A stretch of DNA of 39,717 bases from Bacteroidales bacterium (GCA_022777485.1 JALFGC010000053.1:1-39717); one strand, 5' to 3'; shown: positions 31,691-39,619, numbered from the stretch's first letter. Numbers and translations are program-made. Notes: generated from the sequence alone by a model not told the origin.

Positions 31691-33145
31691 TTAGAGTGTG
31701 TACTTCTTCACGATTTCGTGGTCGTCGAAATGGTGCTTGACGCCTTTGATGATTTGGTAGTCTTCGTGCCCTTTTCCTGCGATGAGGATTACATCATCCT
31801 GCTGCGCGAGTGTGCAAGCGGTGTGGATGGCGGTTTCGCGGTCTTCGATGATGAGGGTGCTGCGCAGTTCGTCCTCGGTGAGCCCCGCCGCCATGTCGCG
31901 TAGGATGTCCGCCGGCTCTTCGTCGCGGGGGTTGTCGGAGGTGAGGATGAGTTGTTCGGAGCCGTGTTTAGCGATGGCTGCCATCATGGGTCGCTTGCCT
32001 TTGTCTCGGTTGCCGCCACAGCCTACCACCGTGATGAGTTTGGCACCCTGTTTCTTGATTTCGTTGATGGTCTGGATGACATTCTCTACGGCGTCGGGTG
32101 TGTGTGCGTAATCGACGATGGCAGTCCAGCCTTTGGGGCTTCGGATGGTCTCGAAGCGTCCGTTGACGGCGTGGAGCGTGGAGAGGATTCGCAGCACCTC
32201 CGTCGGCTCGAAGCCGAGGCAGAGGGCGGCACCGTAGATACAGAGCAGGTTGGAGACATTGAAGCGTCCGACCAGCGGCACGAAGACCTCTTGGTTGTTG
32301 ATATTCAGGAGCATACCCTCAAAGCCTTCTTCGAGAATCTGGGCATGGTAGTCTGCTACGGCGCGGGTGGAGTAGGTGTGGACGCGGGCGCGGGTGTTCT
32401 GGGTCATGACCAAGCCGTTCTTGTCGTCTCGGTTGGTTACGACGAATGCGTCGGCTTTGAGACTGTCGAAGAGGCGTTTCTTGGTGTCGCGGTAGTTGTC
32501 GAAGGTCTTGTGGTAGTCGATATGGTCGCGCGTGAGGTTGGTGAAGAGAGCGCCATCGTAGTCGAGCCCCGCGATACGCTCTTGGGCGATGGCGTGGCTG
32601 CTGACTTCCATGAAGGCGTATTGGCAGCCTGCGTCCAGCATGCGGCGCAGCAGTCGGTTGAGTTCGAGAGCATCTGGCGTGGTGTGCGTGGCGGGGACGG
32701 GCTCGTCATTAATGTAGTTGCAGACGGTGGAGAGCAGTCCTGCCTTGTATCCCATCGCGCGTACTAATTTATATAGGAGTGTTGCGATGGTGGTCTTGCC
32801 GTTGGTGCCTGTTACGCCGACGAGGGTGAGTTGCCGCGAGGGGTTTCCGTACCATGCGCCTGCGAGCAGCCCGAGGGCGCGGTCGGTGTTCTCGACCAAA
32901 ATGTAGGTGGTGGTGCCTGCTTCCTGAGGCAGGTATGCCTCGTTGCTCAGCACGATGGCAGCGGCACCTTTCTCGACGCAGGAGGCAATGAATTGGTGCC
33001 CATCTACCGCCGTGCCTGCTTGAGCGACGAAGAGGTTGCCCGCCTCTACTTTGCGGGAATCGAATTGGATGGCGGTGATGTCTTTGTCGGTGTCCCCGAG
33101 TATACGCAGGGGGGAGATGGATGTTAGTAAGTCTTTGAGTATCAT
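31691..33145 (-). CDS. murE: UDP-MurNAc-tripeptide synthetase, meso-DAP adding
   Basis: MurE adds the third stem-peptide residue in the cytoplasm. The 484-residue protein has the ATP loop GVTGTNGKTTIATL, the TTPDALELNRLLRRM segment, the carbamylated-lysine region, YAHTPDAVENV, VVGCGGNRDKGKRP and, late in the chain, TSDNPRDEEP. The DNPR motif marks meso-diaminopimelate specificity, as opposed to lysine-adding enzymes. Order and orientation fit dcw. It is flanked on both sides by copies of the palindromic GACCCTC repeat. Confidence 0.96.
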   Translation of the reverse strand: MILKDLLTSISPLRILGDTDKDITAIQFDSRKVEAGNLFVAQAGTAVDGHQFIASCVEKGAAAIVLSNEAYLPQEAGTTTYILVENTDRALGLLAGAWYGNPSRQLTLVGVTGTNGKTTIATLLYKLVRAMGYKAGLLSTVCNYINDEPVPATHTTPDALELNRLLRRMLDAGCQYAFMEVSSHAIAQERIAGLDYDGALFTNLTRDHIDYHKTFDNYRDTKKRLFDSLKADAFVVTNRDDKNGLVMTQNTRARVHTYSTRAVADYHAQILEEGFEGMLLNINNQEVFVPLVGRFNVSNLLCIYGAALCLGFEPTEVLRILSTLHAVNGRFETIRSPKGWTAIVDYAHTPDAVENVIQTINEIKKQGAKLITVVGCGGNRDKGKRPMMAAIAKHGSEQLILTSDNPRDEEPADILRDMAAGLTEDELRSTLIIEDRETAIHTACTLAQQDDVILIAGKGHEDYQIIKGVKHHFDDHEIVKKYTL

Positions 33146-33157
33146 AGTGGTAATTGA

Positions 33158-33186
33158 GACCCTCTAAATCCCCCTTAAAGGGGGAC
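33158..33186. repeat. Palindromic repeat between ftsI and murE
   Basis: The segment contains CCCCCTTAAAGGGGG, a perfect 15-base hairpin-forming palindrome around a central A/T, flanked by GACCCTCTAAAT and ACTTTGGG. A 25/29 match is inserted in guaD at 11500-11528. Confidence 0.8.
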
Positions 33187-33203
33187 TTTGGGTAAGTGCT
33201 TAG

Positions 33204-35018
33204 TTATTCTTTGATGGTTAGTTGCAGCGAGCCGTCTTTCTGTATTTCGTAGCAACCTTTGTATGCCATGGTCTTTTCGGCGATGGCTCGCACGGTGCGT
33301 CCGCAGTCGTATCCTGCGTCGTAGTTGGGCATTCGCGGGTCGTTAATCATGCAGATACAGGTGTATTGCGGGTCTTCCTCGGGGAAGTAGCCTACGAAAG
33401 TGATACGGTGGCGCGTGGTCTGGTAGCCATTGATGAAGAGTTGGGCGGTGCCCGTCTTGCCTGCTATATGTACGAGGTCGCTTTGTGCTTTTCGTCCAGC
33501 GACATACCCTTTCCATTTGCGTACGGAGGCAGTGCCGAGGTCGTTGTCCCATACTACATCGTGCAACGCGCCGCGAATGTCCTCCAAAGTGGATTGTGAG
33601 CAGATACTGCTCTTCACGACCTCTGTGCTGAATCGGCGCACGACATCGCCGTCCTGCTCTATCTGCGTGACGAGCATGGGTCGCACCATCTTGCCGTCGT
33701 TGGCGATGGCGTTGTAGAACATCACGATTTGCATGGGGCTCAACTCCACCGAGTATCCGTATGCCATCTTGCTGAGGGTAACTGTGTCTTTCGGCACATC
33801 AATGCGTGCGCGTTGAGCACCCGGGATTTCGCAATAGACGCTGTCCATCAGCCCGGTGCGCTTGATACGATTGACGAACTTCTTCGCACTGCCCTCGTAG
33901 GCTCGGGTGATAGTCTTCGCCATAGCAATGTTGCTCGATGCAGCGATGGCTTGGCGCATGGTGAGCACTGTGTCCATCTGGTGGGCGTCTATGTGCTTGG
34001 AACTGAGGTACTTCCATGTGCCTCGGCAAACGCTCACGGTGTCGTCGATATCCACTTTTCCGTCGTCAAGCGCCACCATCATTGCGATGGGCTTGAAAGT
34101 GGAGCCGGGTTCTACGCGGTTGACAGCATGGTTCTGCATTTCGTAGTAGTTGCCGTCCTCGGCACGGTCGAGGTTGGATATGGCTTTGATTTCTCCGGTG
34201 TGGACCTCCATGAGTATGCAGCAACCCCACTCGGCGTGGAATTGCTCCAAGGGCTTTCGCAGGGCTTTCTCCACGATGTCTTGCAGGTTTGCGTCGATGG
34301 TGGTGCGTATGTCGTAGCCGTCTTGCGCCTCTCGGATGGTTACATTCTCGGTTCTGCCGCCGATACGCTGGCGTGCACTCAGTCCCTCTTCGCCTTTCAA
34401 CTCCTCTTCGAAAGCCATCTCCAGCCCTGCGTTGCCGTAACCGCCGTCGCCGTAGATACTGCCTATTGTGCGGCTTGCGAGCGAGCCGAAGGGCTTGATA
34501 CGCTTGTGTTGCGCTTCGAAGATGATACCGCTCTTGTATTGCCCCAAACGGATGAGTTCTATCTCTTGCTCCAACTGTCGTTTCTGCAGGTAGTTAATGC
34601 GCTTGTTGCATAGTCGAAGTCGTCTTTCTCCTTTGTTGTATCCGCTGATAATCAGTCGTTTGTACTCTTCCGCTGTGCGCTCGCCCGTTACGCGACTCAA
34701 GCCGGCGGCGAGCGAGTCAATATGCGTCTTGAAGAGTTTGCCGTTCTTCACATGTAGTGCTTCGGCTTTGGTGTCCATGTAAACGAAATACTGGGGCATG
34801 CTACTGGCGAGCAGTGCTCCGTTGCAGTCGAGAATGTTGCCTCGCGTGGCGGGAATGGGGCGCAATACGGGTTCTTGCTTCTCTGCTATCTTGAGCCACT
34901 CGTCGCGCTCGAAGGTCTGGATATAGAATATCTTCCCCACCACCAAAGCAAAACCCACGACAATCACAATAAAGATTATCGCAAAGCGCAGGATGATATT
35001 TCGTTGTTCCTCGGACAT
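33204..35018 (-). CDS. ftsI: FtsI/PBP3-type septal peptidoglycan transpeptidase
   Basis: This class B penicillin-binding protein cross-links septal peptidoglycan with FtsW. From the ATG at 35018 it has 604 residues; a TTG 15 bp upstream is inside a repeat and is rejected. A short cytoplasmic start leads to one membrane helix (about 8-28, RFAIIFIVIVVGFALVVG), the pedestal domain (RGNILDCNGALLA) and the transpeptidase domain with STFK, SSN and KTGTA. The chain ends about 80 residues after KTGTA with no visible PASTA repeat, whereas many Bacteroidales homologs continue into one. ftsL lies 32 bp upstream. Confidence 0.94.
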   Translation of the reverse strand: MSEEQRNIILRFAIIFIVIVVGFALVVGKIFYIQTFERDEWLKIAEKQEPVLRPIPATRGNILDCNGALLASSMPQYFVYMDTKAEALHVKNGKLFKTHIDSLAAGLSRVTGERTAEEYKRLIISGYNKGERRLRLCNKRINYLQKRQLEQEIELIRLGQYKSGIIFEAQHKRIKPFGSLASRTIGSIYGDGGYGNAGLEMAFEEELKGEEGLSARQRIGGRTENVTIREAQDGYDIRTTIDANLQDIVEKALRKPLEQFHAEWGCCILMEVHTGEIKAISNLDRAEDGNYYEMQNHAVNRVEPGSTFKPIAMMVALDDGKVDIDDTVSVCRGTWKYLSSKHIDAHQMDTVLTMRQAIAASSNIAMAKTITRAYEGSAKKFVNRIKRTGLMDSVYCEIPGAQRARIDVPKDTVTLSKMAYGYSVELSPMQIVMFYNAIANDGKMVRPMLVTQIEQDGDVVRRFSTEVVKSSICSQSTLEDIRGALHDVVWDNDLGTASVRKWKGYVAGRKAQSDLVHIAGKTGTAQLFINGYQTTRHRITFVGYFPEEDPQYTCICMINDPRMPNYDAGYDCGRTVRAIAEKTMAYKGCYEIQKDGSLQLTIKE

Positions 35019-35050
35019 TGGGGGATTGGACAATTTGGCAAATTAAAATT

Positions 35051-35359
35051 TTACAGTTTTACGGGCGGGGTGGTGTTCTCTTGTAGTCGGCTTCCCCGCT
35101 GCTCCAACTCGATGGCTACTTGCGATTGGCGAGTGGTCTTGACCAACTCCGCGCTGATAGTCATGTATTCGTATTTGGTATCGAGCATTTCTTTCTTCAG
35201 GTCGGTGAGCCGGTGCTGCTGCTTGGCTGCGCCATAACCCGCGAGGATATACAGGAAGACCAAAACCGCAATCAGCAGGAGCAAAGGGTACTGCTTCTTC
35301 ATCTTCTCGCTGCGCAGTTTCTCCCCGTTTAGCCAACTCTGTATGTCCTTGATACTCAT
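35051..35359 (-). CDS. ftsL: FtsL-like divisome protein
   Basis: This 102-residue bitopic protein has a cytoplasmic N-terminus (MSIKDIQSWLNGEKLRSEKMKK), one membrane helix at about 23-42 (QYPLLLLIAVLVFLYILAGYG) and a periplasmic coiled-coil (HRLTDLKKEMLDTKYEYMTISAELVKTTRQSQV). Sequence identity across FtsL proteins is low, so the call rests on topology, length and position between rsmH and ftsI. It should form the FtsQLB-type divisome subcomplex. Confidence 0.85.
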   Translation of the reverse strand: MSIKDIQSWLNGEKLRSEKMKKQYPLLLLIAVLVFLYILAGYGAAKQQHRLTDLKKEMLDTKYEYMTISAELVKTTRQSQVAIELEQRGSRLQENTTPPVKL

Positions 35360-35386
35360 AGGGGTGTAATGGGTAAGTGGTAAATG

Positions 35387-36283
35387 TTATTTCTTTTCTC
35401 CAATGCGCAGTCTTGCGCTTCGGCTGCGGGGATTGCGCTCTACCTCTTCGGGTGTTGCTTGTCGCCCTTTCTCGATTACTCGGAAGGGTGTTAGGGCATT
35501 GCCGTAGAAATCCTTCTCGATAGTTCCTTCTATGTTTCCCGCCCGCAGGAAGTTCTTCACCATTCGGTCTTCCAGTGAGTGGTAGGTTAGTATGGCAAGC
35601 CGCCCGCCCGGTTTGATCAACTGCAAAGCGCCTTCCAACATTTCTCGGAGTGCTCCCATTTCGTCGTTTACCTCAATACGCAGTGCTTGAAAGAGTTGCG
35701 CAAGGTCTTTCTTTGGCACTTGACAAATCTCCGCAAACTGCTCAGTTGTGGCGATGGGGTTCGTGCTGCGTGCTTTCACTATTCGGCGTGCCACCTGCCT
35801 CGCATTCTTCATCTCGCCGAATATATATAGAACGCGCGCGAGGCTCTCTTCGTCGTAACTATTCACTATGTCTGCTGCGGTGCGTCCTGCCTGCTGGTTC
35901 ATACGCATGTCGAGCGGTGCGTCAAAGCGGAAACTAAAACCTCGCTCGGGTGTGTCGAAGTGGTGGAAAGAGACACCCAAGTCTGCCAATACGCCGTCCA
36001 ACTGCTCTATGCCGTAGTAATCCATGAAGTTCGTCAAGAAACGGAAGTTGCCATGCACTAACTGCCATTTGGCGCAAGGAGCGTTGTGTTTGAGCATGTT
36101 CTCGATGGCCTCTTTGTCTTGGTCGAAAGAGAATAGTTGCCCGTTCTCTCCTAATCGTTCGTATATTGCCCGCGAGTGCCCTCCTCCTCCGAGTGTAACA
36201 TCCACATAGATACCCTCGGGGTTGGTAATCAGCCCTTGCAGCGTCTCTTCCAGCATTGCCGGTATGTGGTAAACGGAATCCAT
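35387..36283 (-). CDS. rsmH: 16S rRNA (cytosine-1402-N4)-methyltransferase
   Basis: RsmH (MraW) methylates N4 of C1402 in 16S rRNA. The 298-residue protein has HIPAMLEETLQGL, the SAM loop DVTLGGGGHSRAI, LADLGVSFHHFD, ERGFSFRFDAPLDMRMNQ and the C-terminal LTYHSLEDRMVKNF. All family landmarks are present. Its start codon follows the heptamer array that fills the mraZ-rsmH gap. Confidence 0.97.
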   Translation of the reverse strand: MDSVYHIPAMLEETLQGLITNPEGIYVDVTLGGGGHSRAIYERLGENGQLFSFDQDKEAIENMLKHNAPCAKWQLVHGNFRFLTNFMDYYGIEQLDGVLADLGVSFHHFDTPERGFSFRFDAPLDMRMNQQAGRTAADIVNSYDEESLARVLYIFGEMKNARQVARRIVKARSTNPIATTEQFAEICQVPKKDLAQLFQALRIEVNDEMGALREMLEGALQLIKPGGRLAILTYHSLEDRMVKNFLRAGNIEGTIEKDFYGNALTPFRVIEKGRQATPEEVERNPRSRSARLRIGEKK

Positions 36284-36284
36284 A

Positions 36285-36347
36285 TTAGTGGTTAGTGGTT
36301 AGTGGTCAGTGGTTAGTGGTTAGTGGTTAGTGGTCAGTGGTTAGTGG
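36285..36347. repeat. Heptamer array (TTAGTGG)9 filling the mraZ-rsmH junction
   Basis: Nine perfect heptamers, TTAGTGG or TCAGTGG, run from one base before the rsmH start into the mraZ 3' end. The TCA of unit 8 is the mraZ stop codon on the minus strand. Length is a multiple of seven, so unit gain or loss would change mraZ-rsmH spacing. Confidence 0.95.
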
Positions 36348-36792
36348 TTTGGGTCATCTTTGCCCGAATGCGGGTAGCCAACTCTTTTTGCTCTATCTTT
36401 CTTGCCTCAAACTGGGTTGGAGCCCATAAGGCAAATCGGTCGAGCATTCCGACAAACAACACTTCTTGCTCTACGCCGACCATTTCGAGTACTCGCTTGG
36501 AGAGCAGTATTCTTCCCTGCGCGTCCATATCCATAAAATCTGCGTCAGCCATAAACTGCATTAGCAACATTTGGTCTTCGGAATCCCATTCGTTCAATGC
36601 CTCTCGCAGTGCCTCCACCTTTGCGTTCCAAACCTCTTCGGGGTAGAAGACGAGGCAGGCATTGTCGGTATCCCGCCGCATAACGATACGATTCGAACCG
36701 TTCTCTGCAAGGATTCGACGATAGACAGCGGGCACAAAAATACGCCCTTTCTCGTCGCATTTTCCTTCTATATGTCCGATAAATGTACTCAT
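36334..36792 (-). CDS. mraZ: MraZ, transcriptional regulator of the dcw cluster
   Basis: MraZ is an AbrB-like DNA-binding ring protein that represses its own operon in the species studied. The 152-residue chain from the ATG at 36792 starts MSTFIGHIEGKCDEKGRIFVPA and carries two DXXXR motifs: DEKGR and, later, DAQGRILLSKRV. An in-frame start 90 bp upstream is rejected because it precedes the promoter. The C-terminal TNH and stop are encoded by the TTAGTGG heptamer array rather than by a conserved tail. TGGGG boxes with 10-bp spacing lie over the promoter and are likely its own operator. Confidence 0.94.
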   Translation of the reverse strand: MSTFIGHIEGKCDEKGRIFVPAVYRRILAENGSNRIVMRRDTDNACLVFYPEEVWNAKVEALREALNEWDSEDQMLLMQFMADADFMDMDAQGRILLSKRVLEMVGVEQEVLFVGMLDRFALWAPTQFEARKIEQKELATRIRAKMTQTTNH

Positions 36793-36810
36793 AACTATCA
36801 AATTCCGCTG

Positions 36811-36852
36811 CAAAGTTACAAAAAAAAACTGAAATTTCCCCACTTTTCCCCA
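36811..36852 (-). promoter_or_regulatory. dcw promoter with MraZ boxes
   Basis: On the minus strand TAACTTTG (36818-36811) is a clear -7 element, 18 bp before the mraZ ATG. At the expected -33 position the TTTG is replaced by TGGG, part of a TGGGG-N5-TGGGG pair at 36852-36838. Known MraZ operators are TGGGN repeats with 5-bp spacing, so autorepression at -33 is likely. Confidence 0.7.
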
Positions 36853-36860
36853 CAAAAAAA

Positions 36861-36931
36861 TTATCCACATTGTTTTTAACAATGTATTAACAATCGCTTA
36901 TATATTGTAACTTGCAGATATATAAGCGATT
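36861..36931. other. A+T-rich region with a perfect DnaA-box and two hairpins
   Basis: TTATCCACA (36861-36869) matches the DnaA-box consensus. It overlaps an 8-bp hairpin, ACATTGTT (36867-36874) with AACAATGT (36878-36885). A 13-bp inverted repeat, AATCGCTTATATA (36892-36904) with TATATAAGCGATT (36919-36931), follows. The second could end xerD transcription on the minus strand, although its T tail is weak. Confidence 0.5.
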
Positions 36932-36950
36932 AGTAAACTTATTGACAAAA

Positions 36951-36965
36951 TGGGGAAAAGTGGGG
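36951..36965 (+). promoter_or_regulatory. Second TGGGG-N5-TGGGG pair in opposite orientation
   Basis: TGGGGAAAAGTGGGG is identical in all 15 bases to the dcw operator at 36852-36838 but lies on the other strand, about 100 bp away. No plus-strand gene starts here. It is a candidate auxiliary MraZ site. Confidence 0.5.
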
Positions 36966-36979
36966 GAAAGTGTTTGGTA

Positions 36980-37870
36980 TTACACTGTTTTGTTCGCGGG
37001 ATGGTATTGGATAATGGCGTCTCGGAGGTCTTGAATATCGAGGTGGGTGTAGATTTCGGTGGTTGCGAGGTCTTCGTGTCCGAGCAGTTGCTGGATAATG
37101 CGCAAGTCGGCGCCATTTTGCAGCAGATGGGTGGCAAAGGAGTGGCGGAGTGTGTGCGGAGAGATATTTTTTGTGATACCTGCGGCTGTGCAGAGGCGCT
37201 TGATGATGGTGAAGACCATGGCGCGTGTGAGTTGCCTGCCGTAACGATTGAGGAAAGCGATGTCGGCAAACTCTGTTTTGATATCCCATTGTGCTCGGTC
37301 TGTGAGCCAATAGCCGAACCATTCGTCTGCTACGGGGGAGATGGGTACGAGGCGCTGCTTGCTTCCCTTGCCTTCGATGAGCATGTATCCTTCTTTGCGG
37401 TAGATGTTCGATAGTTTTAGATTCACCAGTTCGGACACTCGTAGCCCGCTTCCGTAGAGCATTTCTACGATAGCGCGGTTGCGGTGCCCTTCGTTGGAAG
37501 CGAGGTCGATGGCGGCAATCAAACGGTCAATCTCCTCAACGCTAAGGACTACGGGTAGGTGTGCCTCGCGCTTTGGCCCCTCCAATAACTCGGAAGGGTC
37601 GGCGTCTATGTAGTGGTGGTAGAGCAGGAAACGGTAGTAGGAGTGTACGCTTGCGATGAGTCTTGCTTGGGTGCGGGGGTTGGAGTTGCTGCGGAAAGTG
37701 TCGTATAGAAATGCTTGAAGGTCAGCAAGTTGCGCGTGGACGGGGTCTATTTGGTGTGCTTCGAAGTAGGAGAACAACTTCTGCAAGTCTAATTCGTAGG
37801 AGGCGATGGTGTTTACCGAGTAAGCGCGCTCCAGACGGAGGTAGGTGTGGTATTCGCGTTCGTAGTTCAT
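36980..37870 (-). CDS. xerD: Tyrosine recombinase XerD-type
   Basis: Tyrosine recombinases of the XerC/XerD type resolve chromosome dimers at dif. From the ATG at 37870 the protein has 296 residues: an N-terminal SAM-like core-binding domain ([20 protein letters not shown]) and a catalytic domain. The latter carries R in [10 protein letters not shown] in [37 protein letters not shown] and the nucleophile Tyr in EIYTH. The ATG at 37870 overlaps the stop of the lipoprotein gene by ATGA, which favours it over a GTG 27 bp upstream. XerD rather than XerC is chosen from overall similarity and is less certain. Confidence 0.88.
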   Translation of the reverse strand: MNYEREYHTYLRLERAYSVNTIASYELDLQKLFSYFEAHQIDPVHAQLADLQAFLYDTFRSNSNPRTQARLIASVHSYYRFLLYHHYIDADPSELLEGPKREAHLPVVLSVEEIDRLIAAIDLASNEGHRNRAIVEMLYGSGLRVSELVNLKLSNIYRKEGYMLIEGKGSKQRLVPISPVADEWFGYWLTDRAQWDIKTEFADIAFLNRYGRQLTRAMVFTIIKRLCTAAGITKNISPHTLRHSFATHLLQNGADLRIIQQLLGHEDLATTEIYTHLDIQDLRDAIIQYHPANKTV

Positions 37871-38484
37871 AGGGCACGGTTGTTCTTTAATTGCCACCTT
37901 GCGACGGAATGTGCAGAGTAGGTATGCACTATGGGTTTGGCATAGGTGGAAGAGCGTGTAGAGTAGTAGAAAGTGCCCTGGAAATCAATACCTTGCTCGT
38001 TTGTCGGGCGCAAGACGAATGTGCCTGAGTCGAGTACCTGAATGCCTGCGATGGCGTTCTCAGAGATAGAGAGCAGGTATATTCCCGTGGGGTTTCCTTC
38101 GAAGTCCATTCCCGGAAGGAAAGTGCATGGAGCGGGTATGGAGTCGGAGCGGAAAACGAGGCTGTCGATACCTACTCGGAGCGCGATTTCTCCATTCTGT
38201 ATCACCCATGGACTCCGGTTGGGGTCTATGAAGATATCGCTGATGTAGAGGTTGGTGCCTGTGCCTTCTATTTTGCCTTTGTCGTTGAGGTCAAGTCCCT
38301 CGGAGTAGAGGTCGAGTGCGAGAACATGCAGTGGGACGGAGTCGTATGCCAGCCCATAGTCTTCTGCATAGCAGGCGGTGAACTCGGAAGCGACCGTGGT
38401 GGGCTTGGCGGGTGTGGATTGGTGATGGCAGGCAACGCAAATGTATGCGATGGGGATGAGGATAGCGAGAGAGCGATGAGTCAT
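37867..38484 (-). CDS. Lipoprotein of unknown function
   Basis: I do not recognise the family. From the ATG at 38484 the protein has 205 residues and begins MTHRSLAILIPIAYICVAC, a lipoprotein-like signal with candidate lipidated C19, followed by a Ser/Thr/Pro linker. The rest is a beta-rich soluble domain with repeated strand patterns (GIYLLSISENAIAGIQVLDSGTFVLRP) and no catalytic motif that I can identify. A cell-surface or periplasmic location is likely. The upstream ATGs are rejected because the promoter's transcript start lies near 38525. It is translationally coupled to xerD through ATGA. Confidence 0.75.
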   Translation of the reverse strand: MTHRSLAILIPIAYICVACHHQSTPAKPTTVASEFTACYAEDYGLAYDSVPLHVLALDLYSEGLDLNDKGKIEGTGTNLYISDIFIDPNRSPWVIQNGEIALRVGIDSLVFRSDSIPAPCTFLPGMDFEGNPTGIYLLSISENAIAGIQVLDSGTFVLRPTNEQGIDFQGTFYYSTRSSTYAKPIVHTYSAHSVARWQLKNNRAL

Positions 38485-38531
38485 AGAGAAAAAGGTCGGT
38501 ATTGTTCGTGATTCGTTTGTGTTTTGCATTG

Positions 38532-38563
38532 CAAAAGTAGTGTTTTTATTTGAAATATGCAAA
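38532..38563 (-). promoter_or_regulatory. Promoter of the lipoprotein-xerD operon
   Basis: On the minus strand: TTTG (38563-38560), 20 bp, TACTTTTG (38539-38532), then CAATG. This is a full consensus match and sets the lipoprotein start at 38484. Confidence 0.8.
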
Positions 38564-38833
38564 TTTTTCGTTGCTATCACTGCTTTTTTTGTCTGTTGGC
38601 AGGTGTTTTTAGGGCTTTGGCGGGGTCTATACGAGGCTGCTGATAGTCTCGAGAATGATTCGTAAATCACCTATGAATTACCTATGAATCACTAACTAAT
38701 CGTTAACTAATCACTAACTAATCACTAACTAATCATTAACTCTGTTCTCTATATGGTTGGTATGTTGAAAGCAGGGGGATTTTTGTTGGGGTGCGCTGTG
38801 CAATTTGTGTTTTTTCTCTCATTGTTGTTTTCT
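38564..38833. other. Gap between the serine recombinase and the lipoprotein promoter
   Basis: No gene is supported. The centre is the 11-bp array at 38655-38742. The right part holds T-rich words (TTTTTCTCTCATTG, TTTTCTCTATTTG) after the recombinase stop, without a clear terminator hairpin. Confidence 0.5.
38655..38742. repeat. Eight-unit 11-bp tandem array
   Basis: Units in exact register: ATGATTCGTAA, ATCACCTATGA, ATTACCTATGA, ATCACTAACTA, ATCGTTAACTA, ATCACTAACTA twice, ATCATTAACTC. It lies about 90 bp upstream of the lipoprotein -33 element. Confidence 0.85.
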
Positions 38834-39475
38834 CTATTTGTGTTCTTCTTTCTCTTTGTGCTTTTCTCCCCAATAGATGCGGATGAAAGTGCGCACAGTA
38901 GTGGGTGAGACGGATAGTCGTTTCGCTATCTTTTGGTGCGATACCTTTTGTTTCAACCAGCGTTCAATGCGCTTTCGGTCTTTCCAGAGTTTGTACTTCT
39001 CAATAGGCAATCGATATCCGTTGTCTCGTCCGAGGTGTTTTCCTTCTTCGCGTTTGCGGGCGAGGGCTTCTCTGGTGCGCTGTGAGATGAGGTTTCGTTC
39101 GATTTCGGCAGAGAGCCCGAAAGCAAAGGCGAGGACTTTGGACTGTATGTCCTCGCCGAGGCGGTAGTTGTCTTTGACCGTCCAAACGCGGCATTCTTTG
39201 TTCATGCAAATGTTGAGTATCTCCATGATCATGAAGAGGTTACGCCCGAGTCGTGATAGTTCGGCGCAGATGATGAGGTCGTCTTTCTGCACCTGTTTGA
39301 GCAGTCTGCCGAGGGCTCGTTTGTTGTAGGCTTTGGTGCCGGAAATGGTCTCTTCAATCCAGCCGTCAATATGGATATTTTTCGTTTTGCAGAAGCGTGT
39401 GATTTCAAAACGCTGGTTTTCCACCGTCTGCTTGTCGGTGGAAACACGGATGTAGCCGTAGGTCATAGGTGTCAT
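38834..39475 (-). CDS. Small serine recombinase (resolvase/invertase family, Mpi-like)
   Basis: The 213-residue protein has the resolvase/invertase catalytic domain: YGYIRVSTDKQTVENQ with nucleophile S12, KDDLIICAELSRLGRN carrying the conserved arginines, an E-helix (LSAEIERNLISQRTREALARKREEGKHLGR), and a C-terminal helix-turn-helix (SHQKIAKRLSVSPTTVRTFI). This is the Hin/Pin group. In Bacteroides the related Mpi inverts promoters of capsule loci, so a DNA-invertase role is likely but its targets are not visible here. An ATG three codons in (39466) is an equally possible start. Repeats immediately upstream may be its own binding site. Confidence 0.9.
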   Translation of the reverse strand: MTPMTYGYIRVSTDKQTVENQRFEITRFCKTKNIHIDGWIEETISGTKAYNKRALGRLLKQVQKDDLIICAELSRLGRNLFMIMEILNICMNKECRVWTVKDNYRLGEDIQSKVLAFAFGLSAEIERNLISQRTREALARKREEGKHLGRDNGYRLPIEKYKLWKDRKRIERWLKQKVSHQKIAKRLSVSPTTVRTFIRIYWGEKHKEKEEHK

Positions 39476-39604
39476 GTATCAAGACATCGTTGACACTTTT
39501 TCGTTTCCTTAGAAATGAAATCTATTTATACTTTTTAAGATACACTGACCCCCATGGGGGTCGCCGCCGCTAAGGGCGAGTATGTATCACATGATCGTTG
39601 ACAT
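39474..39604. repeat. Direct repeats and a 16-bp palindrome at the recombinase start
   Basis: ATGTATCA-N4-ATCGTTGACA occurs at 39474-39495 and 39582-39603, 108 bp apart. Between them GACCCCCATGGGGGTC (39547-39562) is a perfect palindrome. The first repeat overlaps the possible start codon at 39475. Confidence 0.7.
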
Positions 39605-39619
39605 ATTGGTATTTGCATA

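Noticed and set aside
36861..36869. Replication origin
   Set aside because: Only one clear DnaA-box is visible, with no dnaA, dnaN or box cluster nearby.
36793..36882. 30-residue N-terminal extension of mraZ
   Set aside because: It covers the promoter and operator; family proteins start at MSTFIG-like sequence.
38485..38670. N-terminal extension of the lipoprotein
   Set aside because: It includes the promoter and would bury the lipoprotein signal sequence.
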